Below the pieces are notes generated by a model. That model saw only the letters and a program-made list of their open reading frames with translations, did no database searches and was not told the origin of the DNA. Positions 7,518-14,542 of a stretch of DNA of 21,043 nt are shown one piece after another (the first letter of the stretch is position 1; each line of letters opens with the position of its first letter). The position numbers and the translations under genes are program-made. The stretch is from contig JANQOH010000428.1 of assembly GCA_028289725.1 (NCBI GenBank), forward strand, positions 1-21,043, in the 5' to 3' direction. Origin of the DNA: Alphaproteobacteria bacterium (GTDB taxonomy: Bacteria; Pseudomonadota; Alphaproteobacteria; UBA7887).

Positions 7518-7832
7518 ATGAACCCAGCCGAAAGCTTGATGTTTTCCCAGCCGATCGCGAACCAGAGAATCCCGACCGTCGACGTGCGCCATGCTCCGGA
7601 AGCCGTGCGCGAAGCGGCGCAGGATTTTGAAGCGTTCTTCCTGTCACAAATGTTCGAAATGATGTTCGAGGGCGTCGAAACCGACGGCCCCTTTGGCGGT
7701 GGTCATGGCGAGAAAGTGTTCCGCTCCTTGATGATCACCGAATATGGCAAGGCGACCGCGGCGCGCGGCGGTGTCGGCATTGCCGACCAAATCATCCAGC
7801 AAATGCTGGCGACACAAGAGGTACAGCCATGA
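7518..7832 (+). CDS. flgJ: Rod-binding protein, FlgJ N-terminal domain type
   Basis: This 104-residue protein matches the rod-binding (FlgJ N-terminal) domain. It shows AAQDFEAFFLSQMFEMMFEG at about 33-52 and a C-terminal MITEYGKATAARGGVGIADQI that corresponds to the conserved ...YA..la..GGiGIAd.i segment. The muramidase domain of enterobacterial FlgJ is absent, as in most alphaproteobacteria, where a separate enzyme opens the wall for the rod. It presumably caps or scaffolds rod assembly. It starts 12 nt after flgI, and its stop overlaps the next ATG (ATGA), suggesting translational coupling. Confidence 0.87.
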   Translation: MNPAESLMFSQPIANQRIPTVDVRHAPEAVREAAQDFEAFFLSQMFEMMFEGVETDGPFGGGHGEKVFRSLMITEYGKATAARGGVGIADQIIQQMLATQEVQP

Positions 7833-8326
7833 CGCAGTTGGTGACACAAGCGGCCGGCGTCCCGCAGATCAGTGCCCGCGATACGACCGCCGACGATCGT
7901 TTGGAGCGTCTGATTTCGTTGATTGAGACGCTGTCCAAAGTTCTGGATGATGAAACGCAAGCGGTGCGCCGACGCGACTACGCGTCGATCGGCGTCCTTA
8001 ATGACCAGAAAAGCCGCCTCACGGAGTCCTATGGCGAGCAGGTTAGGGATTTGAGCGCTAATGCGCCGGCGTCGGGCGAAGTCGAGCCACGGCTCGCGGA
8101 ACGATTGCGCGTGAGGCTGCGGAAATTTCTCGGACTGGTCGAAGCCAATGCCCGCGCGCTGAACGCGGCGAAAACCGCGCATGAGCGCTTGATCAAATCG
8201 ATCAGCGATGCGGTGGCCGATAAGGCGCAACCGGTTAAGGGCTATTCCAACACCGGCGCATATGGGGTCAGCACGGCGGTCAGTCGGTCCGGCTCGCCGC
8301 CGATTGCATTGAACGAAACGATATGA
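7829..8326 (+). CDS. flgN: FlgN-like flagellar export chaperone
   Basis: A 165-residue, mostly helical protein. Residues about 20-125 form a long amphipathic helical stretch (LERLISLIETLSKVLDDETQ, then DYASIGVLNDQKSRLTESYG and FLGLVEANARALNAAKTAHE), the layout of FlgN, the chaperone that delivers FlgK and FlgL to the export gate. The C-terminal ends of FlgN-like proteins include an NYSNTG/YSNTGAYG-like tail, here GYSNTGAYG at about 145-153. The gene overlaps flgJ by 4 nt, and flgK and flgL follow 0.8 kb downstream, which fits. Sequence similarity across this family is low, so the assignment rests on layout and context; it faces the FlaG-like gene tail to tail with 17 nt between. Confidence 0.65.
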   Translation: MTQLVTQAAGVPQISARDTTADDRLERLISLIETLSKVLDDETQAVRRRDYASIGVLNDQKSRLTESYGEQVRDLSANAPASGEVEPRLAERLRVRLRKFLGLVEANARALNAAKTAHERLIKSISDAVADKAQPVKGYSNTGAYGVSTAVSRSGSPPIALNETI

Positions 8327-8343
8327 AAACGCAATGCTGGGCG

Positions 8344-8766
8344 TCAGACCTTTACGTCGACGCTTTCCTCGGATTTGGCACGATCTTGCGCGGCGAACGA
8401 CCGTAGCCGCTCGAGATGATCTTCATAGGGATATTGACGGACCACTTCGCCTGAATCCGGATCGACTTGGCGCGAAATGAATAGATCGATATCCTTGTCA
8501 TAGAGAATAGACAGGTGTGTGGCCGACTCGGTCTTGGCCGACTTAGCCTGGAATTGAGCTTTGTCGTCGCGCGCCTCGACCTCAGTCCGGTCGGGCTTTT
8601 CCGCAACCGCCTCGGCGATGGTTTTCGATGACTGGTTGGCGCGATCTTGATTTTCGGCTGCACGCGGCTCAGGCGAGTCCGGACGTGCACGATCCGGCGC
8701 CGCCCTGGTCAGGGCCGCCAGACTGCTTGTAAGCGCTGTTGCCCCGCCCAAAGCATCGATCGTCAT
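8344..8766 (-). CDS. Small FlaG-like flagellar cluster protein
   Basis: This 140-residue protein has a low-complexity N-terminus (Ala-rich to about 20, then polar and charged to about 80, likely disordered). A short conserved-looking C-terminal domain at about 84-125 reads LSILYDKDIDLFISRQVDPD followed by SGEVVRQYPYEDHL. That resembles FlaG, whose core is a beta hairpin with vvDpeTGEVIRQiPpEe. FlaG affects filament length in some species, but the match covers only about 35 residues and the function here is inferred. It is transcribed against the flanking flagellar operons, between flgN and flgK. No sigma-54 site is visible upstream. The 5' flank contains a strong hairpin at 8789-8804. Confidence 0.6.
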   Translation of the reverse strand: MTIDALGGATALTSSLAALTRAAPDRARPDSPEPRAAENQDRANQSSKTIAEAVAEKPDRTEVEARDDKAQFQAKSAKTESATHLSILYDKDIDLFISRQVDPDSGEVVRQYPYEDHLERLRSFAAQDRAKSEESVDVKV

Positions 8767-8975
8767 TGCCTGTCTGTTTCGTTGCCGTCCGGGAACGATC
8801 CCGGCGGTCAGGTGGTCTGATACAGCGTGGAAATTAACCTGGGCTCTCCCCGGGTCAACGTACCGCCATCACACATTGGTTCGCGCGCGCTGGGGCCTGG
8901 ACTCGGAAATTTTTGCCGTCACCACCCACCTACATCGGTCTTCCGTAGCTTTTTTGTTACTTTAATTTTCATCAT

Positions 8976-8988
8976 TAAAAACTTGATT
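8976..8988 (-). promoter_or_regulatory. Probable IHF binding site upstream of flgK
   Basis: On the minus strand AATCAAGTTTTTA matches the IHF consensus WATCAANNNNTTR at every defined position and lies in an AT-rich tract. It is 40 bp upstream of the sigma-54 -24 element, where IHF usually bends DNA to bring the enhancer-bound activator to the polymerase. Confidence 0.6.
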
Positions 8989-9028
8989 TAACAACATTAA
9001 ATGCGCGCTTTTCCCCGTACGCCATGGT

Positions 9029-9045
9029 TGGTATCCGGCTTGCAT
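9029..9045 (+). promoter_or_regulatory. Sigma-54 promoter of flgK-flgL
   Basis: TGGTATCCGGCTTGCAT has GG and GC exactly 12 apart and a perfect TTGCAT at -12; the -24 box is TGGTAT rather than TGGCAC. A start near 9055 would give a leader of about 37 nt before the flgK ATG at 9092. Confidence 0.68.
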
Positions 9046-9091
9046 CTCGCATATCCGATTAGGCCCTGCCTTACGGCATGGAAGGGAAGCG

Positions 9092-11263
9092 ATGTCCTTA
9101 AACGGCTCACTCGTCACATCGATTTCGGGACTGAACGTCAGCCAGTCGTCGCTCGCGCTCGTCTCGCAGAACATCGCGAACGCCAACAATCCCGACTACA
9201 AGCGCAAGGTTCCGGTCCAGGAAACGATCGTCATCGACAATGTGTCGGCCGGTGTCCGAATCGCCGAGATCCGGCGCTTTGTCGATGAGTTTTTGCTCCG
9301 CGAAATCCGCAACACCTCGGCGGATTGGGGCCGTTACGACGCGCAGACGCCGTTTCTCGACAGACTGCAAAATATCTTTGGCACGCCAGGATCCGAGGGA
9401 ACGATCACCGGGCGTCTGGATCGCCTCTACGCCGCCTTCGAAACCGTCGGCACCATGCCGGACAATGGCGCGGCCCGCGACGAAGTGATCTTCGCGATCC
9501 AAAGCCTGGCCCGTGAAATTACCCAAATCCACGACCAAACGCAGGTTTTGCGCAAGGACGCGGATGAGCAAATATTCCAAGAAGTCAAACAGATAAACCA
9601 AGCCCTTCTACGCATCGAAGAACTTAACGACAAGATCGCGACGGAAGTTGCCGGCAACAATGATGCTTCGGCATTCCTGGATTTGCGTGACGCTCAACTC
9701 GCGATTGTCGCCGAACGCGTCGATGTCACGACTTACACGACTGGCGATGGACGCATTGTGATTCTGGCGGGCGGCGGAACGCCATTGCTCGATCGCGATG
9801 CGTGGGTCCTCGATTACCAACCGGCGGCGCAGGTCGCACCCGGCACAGTTTTTGGCGATATCACGGTCCGGCCGCAGAACGCGGTACCGGGTTCCGGGTC
9901 GCCGCTCGCGCAAGACATCTCAAGTGGGCGGCTGCGCGGTCTGATAGACCTGCGCGACATTGCGCTCGAAGATACGGCTTCGGAACTCGGTGAGTTGGCA
10001 TCGCGCGTGGCCGACGAAGTGAACCGAATTCACAACGACAGCGTGGCGTTTCCACCGCCCAACACGCTGACGGGCTCTCGCAATAGTGGGCTACTGGCGA
10101 CCGATCCCCACCATTTTACCGGGCAAGTCCGGTTTTCGGTGATCGACCCATCGGCGCCCGCGGCGAATGGCTACGGCGTGGTCAACACTGTGGAAGTCGA
10201 TTTCACGGCCGGCACGGTTACGCGTGATTTCGGCGCGCCGGTCGCCGTCGCACTGACCACGATCGGTGACGTGATTGCGGCGGTCAACGGCGCGAACGGG
10301 CTCAACGGATCCGCGACGCTCGCTCTCACCAATGGTGTCATGTCGCTGACCGCGGCGAACGCCGCGCATGGCGTCGGGCTCGCTCAGGACGCGACCACAC
10401 CAAGCGATCGCGCCGGCCGCGGCTTCTCACACTTCTTTGGTTTGAACGATCTGATCACGTCCATCTCACAAACGTTCTTGGATCATGGCTTTGCCGCCGC
10501 CGATACCCATCAGTTCACCGGCGTCACCGATTTCACCATACGCGATGCCAATGGCCGCATTGTCTCGACGGTCAGTTTCACGCCGGTGGCGGGTAACTTC
10601 ACAAGCCTGGTGACGCAGCTGAACACGGCCCTCACAGTGGGCGGCATTAGCTACGCAACATTTGCGATCGATGCGACGAACGGACGCGTCACCATGACCG
10701 AGAATGCCGGCAGCACGGTGCTCGTTCGCGATCAGGGCCTGCCATCACCGGCAGATCGCGGCGGCACCGGAATTGGTCTCTCGACGTTGCTCGGCCTCGG
10801 AGCCGACAAGGTTCAGAAAGTCGCCGCCGACATTGGGGTCAACAGCGCTATAACCGCCAATAGCAATTTGTTGGCCCTGGCGCGCTTGCAAGGCGCGGCA
10901 TTGAACGACGTGGGCGTGACGCCAGGGGACGCGCGCGGCGCGCAGGCGCTCGCCGCCCTGGCGGTGCAGAACATTTCGATCAATGCCGCGGGAACTTTGG
11001 CCGCACGAAACACGACATTGGGAAATTATGCCGGCGCGTTCGTCAGCGACGTCGCTGTTTACGCCAGTACCACGCAAGGACAAGCCGACGAATTCGAGGT
11101 GCTCAGAGACACCTTGACCGACAAATCGCAGTCGCTCACCGGCGTCAATGTCGATGAGGAACTATCCAAAATGATCGTCCTGCAGAACGCCTACTCCGCT
11201 TCAGCGCGCATGATTTCGACGATCACGCGGATGTATGACGATCTGCTCGGTATCGCGACGTAA
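9092..11263 (+). CDS. flgK: Flagellar hook-associated protein 1 FlgK
   Basis: FlgK is the first hook-filament junction protein. The 723-residue product starts MSLNGSLVTSISGLNVSQSS, followed by LVSQNIANANNPDYKRK, the standard FlgK/rod-type N-terminal signature. It ends with GVNVDEELSKMIVLQNAYSA then ARMISTITRMYDDLLGI, the classic FlgK C-terminus. It is much longer than the 550-residue enterobacterial form. The extra length is in the surface-exposed middle, where two related segments occur at about 336-455 and 470-580; both open with a D.H.FTG..-F.I.D pattern and close with a PS.R.G.G...-GL pattern, so they look like an internal duplication. AAGGGAAG lies just before the ATG. It is followed by flgL after 60 nt. 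Confidence 0.95.
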   Translation: MSLNGSLVTSISGLNVSQSSLALVSQNIANANNPDYKRKVPVQETIVIDNVSAGVRIAEIRRFVDEFLLREIRNTSADWGRYDAQTPFLDRLQNIFGTPGSEGTITGRLDRLYAAFETVGTMPDNGAARDEVIFAIQSLAREITQIHDQTQVLRKDADEQIFQEVKQINQALLRIEELNDKIATEVAGNNDASAFLDLRDAQLAIVAERVDVTTYTTGDGRIVILAGGGTPLLDRDAWVLDYQPAAQVAPGTVFGDITVRPQNAVPGSGSPLAQDISSGRLRGLIDLRDIALEDTASELGELASRVADEVNRIHNDSVAFPPPNTLTGSRNSGLLATDPHHFTGQVRFSVIDPSAPAANGYGVVNTVEVDFTAGTVTRDFGAPVAVALTTIGDVIAAVNGANGLNGSATLALTNGVMSLTAANAAHGVGLAQDATTPSDRAGRGFSHFFGLNDLITSISQTFLDHGFAAADTHQFTGVTDFTIRDANGRIVSTVSFTPVAGNFTSLVTQLNTALTVGGISYATFAIDATNGRVTMTENAGSTVLVRDQGLPSPADRGGTGIGLSTLLGLGADKVQKVAADIGVNSAITANSNLLALARLQGAALNDVGVTPGDARGAQALAALAVQNISINAAGTLAARNTTLGNYAGAFVSDVAVYASTTQGQADEFEVLRDTLTDKSQSLTGVNVDEELSKMIVLQNAYSASARMISTITRMYDDLLGIAT

Positions 11264-11323
11264 ACCGCCGATGGAACCCGCGACGCCGACATTAGCGCGA
11301 ATAATTGAGCCGAGGATCTGCTC

Positions 11324-12277
11324 ATGACCCGTATTTCGACGCTTTCGCAGAACCAGTTCATTTTGCGGAACACGCAACTGGTCCAGGAACGCATCCAGGG
11401 GATGCAGAACCAGGTGGCCACCGGCACCAAGGCGCAAAGCTTCACCGACCTTGGCAGCCGCTCCCTGGGTTTGACCACCGCGTTCTCGCGTATGGCGCGT
11501 GCCGAGCAGTTCCTGGAAAACAATATCCAAACCAAGACGAAACTCGACCTTCGCGAAGCGGCGGTGCGTGAAATTGCCGAGATTGCTAAGAACCTGAAAG
11601 CCGAGTTCATTCAGGCGGAAGGTCTTGAGGACGGCCGCCAGCTGCAAGTGCATGCGCAGAATGAAATCGAACGCGTGGTGGCGATCCTCAACAGCCGCGA
11701 TCAAAACGGCAACTATCTCTTCGCGGGGTCGCGCACCAACTTGGTCCCGGTCACCATGACGGCAGCCGGCGCGCCACCACCGGCTTTTACCTTCGGCTTT
11801 AACAACGATCAGATCATCGAACAGGCGCGCATTGAAGAGAGCGTGGTGATCGACATCGGCGTCTTGGCTGGCGCGAATGCCACGACACCGGCCAGCGAAT
11901 TCCAAGGCTTGATCGAGACCCTCAACTACTTTGCGGCCGGTCGCTATCCGCCACCGGTCGCCGGCAACCCGCCTTTGCCCTCGCCCGGCGTGCTACCAGC
12001 CGCCGGCGCCGCGCCGCAGGTGATCGCCACGATCGACGCATCGCTCGCCGCGATCAATCAGCGGAACGCCGACCTGGGCATCAAACAAAAACTGGTCGAA
12101 GAGATTAATGTCAATTTGCAAGAAGAGATCGACATCTCGAAAGAGTTTATCGGCGAGTTGAATGATGCGGACCTTGCGGAATTGCTCACTCGCATAAGCC
12201 AAGATGAAGTAACGCTCGAAGCATCTTATAGAGTTACGGGATCGTTACGAGATCTTAGTCTGGTGAATTTCTTGTAG
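11324..12277 (+). CDS. flgL: Flagellar hook-associated protein 3 FlgL
   Basis: FlgL is the second hook-filament junction protein, a flagellin homologue. The 317-residue protein begins MTRISTLSQNQFILRNTQLV and contains MQNQVATGTKAQSFTDLG, then NSRDQNGNYLFAGSRTNLVP at about residues 123-142, which is diagnostic of FlgL (the ...G.YlFaG... motif). It ends with a helical segment LTRISQDEVTLEASYRVTGS and LSLVNFL. A proline-rich loop (PPPVAGNPPLPSPG) interrupts the middle. GAGGAT lies upstream of the ATG. It is the last gene of the sigma-54 flgKL operon and is closed by a hairpin at 12339-12357. Confidence 0.92.
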   Translation: MTRISTLSQNQFILRNTQLVQERIQGMQNQVATGTKAQSFTDLGSRSLGLTTAFSRMARAEQFLENNIQTKTKLDLREAAVREIAEIAKNLKAEFIQAEGLEDGRQLQVHAQNEIERVVAILNSRDQNGNYLFAGSRTNLVPVTMTAAGAPPPAFTFGFNNDQIIEQARIEESVVIDIGVLAGANATTPASEFQGLIETLNYFAAGRYPPPVAGNPPLPSPGVLPAAGAAPQVIATIDASLAAINQRNADLGIKQKLVEEINVNLQEEIDISKEFIGELNDADLAELLTRISQDEVTLEASYRVTGSLRDLSLVNFL

Positions 12278-12338
12278 ATCTCGAATAAGATTACGATATC
12301 CAATAATTTTGATACCGTAATATTGATTTAAGTCTTTC

Positions 12339-12357
12339 AGGCTTTGTTTGAAAGCCT
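12339..12357 (+). terminator. Terminator hairpin after flgL
   Basis: AGGCTTT-GTTTG-AAAGCCT forms a perfect 7-bp stem with a 5-nt loop 61 nt after the flgL stop. The following run (ATTTGTT) is a weak U-tract, so termination may be partial. A weak sigma-70-like pair (TTGAAA at 12348, TAAATT at 12370, 16 nt apart) starts inside the hairpin and could serve flagellin 1. Confidence 0.5.
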
Positions 12358-12438
12358 ATTTGTTCGCCCTAAATTCAACGGCTCGGCATGTAGGCGCCCG
12401 AAATTTCAGCGGGGCGGACCGCTCTGCATGCTGTTGAT

Positions 12439-12479
12439 AGTGCCAGAAGGCATTTCTCAAAAAACCCTTAGAATGAGGA
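12439..12479 (+). promoter_or_regulatory. Flagellin 1 leader RNA element (AGAA-loop hairpin plus conserved block)
   Basis: The hairpin AGTGCC-AGAA-GGCATT (12439-12454, six pairs with one G-U) is followed by AACCCTTAGAATGAGGA (12463-12479), which includes the Shine-Dalgarno sequence. The same 17-nt block and the same AGAA-loop hairpin occur before flagellin 2, while the DNA further upstream is unrelated. The stem differs between the two copies in a way that keeps pairing. Likely a post-transcriptional control site; FlbT is the natural candidate binder (inference). Confidence 0.7.
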
Positions 12480-12491
12480 GTTTAATTACCA

Positions 12492-13316
12492 ATGGCTGGT
12501 CAAAATTCCATTAATACCAACATTGGCGCCCTGGTCGCGCTTCGGAACCTGAATGCCACGAATACGGAGCTGAACAAGGTTCAGGACCGTGTGTCGACCG
12601 GCCTTCGGGTCATTGGCGCGAAGGACAATGCGTCCACGTTCGCGATTGCCCAAGGCATTCGCGGCGACATCAAGGCGACGCAAGCGGTGCAGCAAGGCCT
12701 GTCTCAAGGTAAGGGTATCGCCTCGGTGGCGATTTCCGGCGCCGAGGCTGTGTCCAACATTCTTCAGGACATTAAGGCCAAGATCGTTGAGGGCTTGAAC
12801 CCGGCGAACACGTCGGATCAGCAGGCGATCCTTTCCGCGGACTACACCGAGCTGGTTGGCCAGGTGTTGAACTTCGTTCAAAACGCGGAGTTTAACGGCC
12901 AGAACCAACTGATCTCGGGTGCGTCCGCCGTGTCCATTATTGCGGACAAGGACGGTGGCGCGCTAACCATCCGGGCCCAGGACCTGGAAGGCACGGCGTA
13001 TAGCCCGCTCAACGTGCAGAACCTGACCAACACGTCATCGGCTTCGGCCGCGCTGACCGCCGTGAACACCGTGATCAACACGGTCAACACCGCGCTCGGC
13101 CAGCTGGGCGCCGACAACCGTGCGCTGGACAATCAGGACAGCTTCCTGTCCTCGATCAATGCGGCGCTCGAAGAAGGTGTTGGCTCACTCGTCGATGCTG
13201 ACTTGGCCAAGGAGTCGGCCCGGTTACAGGCGCTTCAGGTGAAGCAGCAATTGTCGGTGCAAACGCTCAGCATCGCCAATTCCTCGCCGCAGATCTTGTT
13301 GGGTCTGTTCAACTAA
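12492..13316 (+). CDS. Flagellin 1
   Basis: This is a filament subunit of 274 residues, the short alphaproteobacterial flagellin type with a minimal central domain. The N-terminal D0/D1 part shows MAGQNSINTNIGALVALRNL and KVQDRVSTGLRVIGAKDNAS; the C-terminal D1/D0 part shows VDADLAKESARLQALQVKQQ, then LSIANSSPQILLGLFN. No cysteines are present. It is about 93% identical (19 differences counted by eye) to flagellin 2 and more distant from flagellin 3. The ribosome site GAGGAG is 11 nt from the ATG, a rather long spacer, and is part of a leader shared with flagellin 2. No good sigma-54 promoter was found upstream: a GGGG...TGCAT pair has spacing one base too long. Confidence 0.96.
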   Translation: MAGQNSINTNIGALVALRNLNATNTELNKVQDRVSTGLRVIGAKDNASTFAIAQGIRGDIKATQAVQQGLSQGKGIASVAISGAEAVSNILQDIKAKIVEGLNPANTSDQQAILSADYTELVGQVLNFVQNAEFNGQNQLISGASAVSIIADKDGGALTIRAQDLEGTAYSPLNVQNLTNTSSASAALTAVNTVINTVNTALGQLGADNRALDNQDSFLSSINAALEEGVGSLVDADLAKESARLQALQVKQQLSVQTLSIANSSPQILLGLFN

Positions 13317-13327
13317 AGGCATTAACC

Positions 13328-13353
13328 GCGAGGCCGGCTTTGGCCGGCCTCGC
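13328..13353 (+). terminator. Strong 11-bp hairpin after flagellin 1
   Basis: GCGAGGCCGGC-TTTG-GCCGGCCTCGC is a perfect 11-bp GC-rich stem 11 nt past the stop codon. It has no U-tract, so on its own it looks more like a 3'-end stabiliser of the flagellin mRNA than a complete terminator. The true terminator may be the next hairpin. Confidence 0.6.
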
Positions 13354-13403
13354 ACCTCTCCCGACTTCATCAAAAGATCGGCTCCGCAACGAGCCTTACA
13401 GAC

Positions 13404-13429
13404 GCCGGCATACCGCCGGCCATTTTTTT
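13404..13429 (+). terminator. Rho-independent terminator of flagellin 1
   Basis: A 6-bp stem, GCCGGC-ATACC-GCCGGC (13404-13420), is followed after CA by seven T residues (13423-13429). With the hairpin at 13328-13353 it gives flagellin 1 its own transcript end, so flagellin 2 needs its own promoter or read-through. Confidence 0.75.
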
Positions 13430-13603
13430 GCGTCCGGCACAAATCATTCCGGGAACGATAATTTTTCGGCCTTCGGTTCTACCGCCGTATTGGCTTACTC
13501 GTTTCGACCACGTCTTGAAACGGGTCTGGCCAGCTCTAGTCTCATTCTCGCGATATCCTGCCGACTTGCGTCCTGCGAGTCGGCCAGCCGGGACATCGCA
13601 ACG

Positions 13604-13642
13604 CACGCCAGAAGGCGTGTCTGATAACCCTTAGAATGAGGA
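13604..13642 (+). promoter_or_regulatory. Flagellin 2 leader RNA element (AGAA-loop hairpin plus conserved block)
   Basis: CACGCC-AGAA-GGCGTG (13604-13619) is a perfect 6-bp stem with the same AGAA loop as in flagellin 1, followed by the identical AACCCTTAGAATGAGGA (13626-13642). Compared with flagellin 1 the outer three pairs change from T-A, G-U and A-T to C-G, A-T and C-G, so pairing is kept while sequence changes. Confidence 0.7.
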
Positions 13643-13652
13643 ATTGATCACT

Positions 13653-14477
13653 ATGGCTGGTCAGAATTCAATTAATACAAACATTGGCGCATTGGTTGCT
13701 CTGAGGAACCTGAATGCAACCAATACGGAACTGAACAAAGTTCAGGACCGCGTCTCCACGGGCCTTCGGGTCATTGGTGCGAAAGACAATGCGTCGACCT
13801 TCGCCATCGCTCAAGGTATTCGCGGCGATATCAAGGCGACGAGCGCGGTGCAGCAGGGACTGTCGCAGGGTAAGGGCATTGCCTCGGTGGCGATTTCCGG
13901 CGCCACCGCCGTCTCCAATATCTTGACCGACATCAAGGCCAAGGTCATCGAGGGCCTCAACCCGGCCAACACCTCGGATCAGCAAGCCATTCTGGCCGCG
14001 GACTATGTCGAGTTGGTGGGTCAGGTACTCAACTTCGTGCAGAACGCCGAGTTCAATGGCCAAAACCAGTTGATCTCTGGCGCCGCGGCGGTCGCGATTA
14101 TCGCGGACAAGGACGGTGGCGCGCTAACCATCCGGGCCCAAGACCTGGAAGGCACGGCGTACAGTCAGCTCAACGTCCAGAACCTGACCAACACTTCGTC
14201 GGCTTCGGCTGCGTTGACGCAGGTCAACACCGTGATCAACACGGTCAACACCGCGCTTGGTCAGCTCGGCGCCGACAACCGGTCTTTGGACAACCAGGAC
14301 ACATTCCTGGCCGAAATTAAAGATGCCTTGGAAGAAGGTATCGGCACGTTGGTCGACGCCGATCTGGCCAAGGAATCGGCCCGGTTACAGGCACTTCAGG
14401 TGAAGCAGCAATTGTCGGTGCAAACACTCAGCATCGCCAATTCCTCGCCGCAGATCCTGCTGGGCTTGTTCAACTAG
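13653..14477 (+). CDS. Flagellin 2
   Basis: A second 274-residue flagellin, same domain layout as flagellin 1 and about 93% identical; most differences lie at residues 64-231, while the first 63 and last 40 residues are the same. Synonymous sites differ widely at the 5' end, but long blocks near the middle and 3' end are identical in DNA, which suggests gene conversion between the copies. The ATG at 13653 follows the shared GAGGA; a TTG three codons earlier is in frame but less well placed. It is followed by a strong terminator and then by flbT. Confidence 0.96.
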   Translation: MAGQNSINTNIGALVALRNLNATNTELNKVQDRVSTGLRVIGAKDNASTFAIAQGIRGDIKATSAVQQGLSQGKGIASVAISGATAVSNILTDIKAKVIEGLNPANTSDQQAILAADYVELVGQVLNFVQNAEFNGQNQLISGAAAVAIIADKDGGALTIRAQDLEGTAYSQLNVQNLTNTSSASAALTQVNTVINTVNTALGQLGADNRSLDNQDTFLAEIKDALEEGIGTLVDADLAKESARLQALQVKQQLSVQTLSIANSSPQILLGLFN

Positions 14478-14490
14478 CCGTGACTATTAT

Positions 14491-14519
14491 GGGGTCGGTA
14501 CGATACCGGCCCCATTTTT
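14491..14519 (+). terminator. Rho-independent terminator of flagellin 2
   Basis: GGGGTCGGTA-CGA-TACCGGCCCC (14491-14513) is a 10-bp stem with one G-U pair and a 3-nt loop, followed by ATTTTT. It starts 13 nt after the stop and ends only 23 nt before the flbT ATG. Confidence 0.88.
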
Positions 14520-14542
14520 AATCCTTTCAAACGCGAACCTCG

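Larger units (their letters stand above)
8767..9091. other. Intergenic control region between the FlaG-like gene and flgK
   Basis: This 325-nt stretch has no gene. From left to right it holds two hairpins (8789-8804, CCGGGA-ACGA-TCCCGG; 8837-8855, a 7-bp stem with one G-U pair), a very AT-rich segment at about 8948-9003 in otherwise GC-rich DNA, an IHF consensus site in that segment, and the flgK sigma-54 promoter. The AT-rich part includes four TTAA words, starting at 8962, 8975, 8988 and 8997. Confidence 0.7.
13317..13652. other. Intergenic region between flagellins 1 and 2
   Basis: This 336-nt stretch has no gene. It holds two strong hairpins behind flagellin 1, a further hairpin at 13560-13584 (GCCGACT/AGTCGGC, extended inward by two Watson-Crick and two G-U pairs) and the flagellin 2 leader element. 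I could not identify a convincing promoter for flagellin 2 in it; one weak GG-N10-GC pair near 13590-13604 has a poor -24 box. Confidence 0.6.

Noticed and set aside
12415..12440. Sigma-54-like GGGG...TGCAT upstream of flagellin 1
   Set aside because: The GG to GC distance is 13 rather than the strict 12; sigma-54 rarely tolerates this.
13404..13420. Repeated GCCGGC words considered as a short CRISPR-like or mobile repeat
   Set aside because: They form one terminator stem; no array, spacer or transposase gene is present, and no insertion sequence, tRNA or rRNA was found anywhere in the window.
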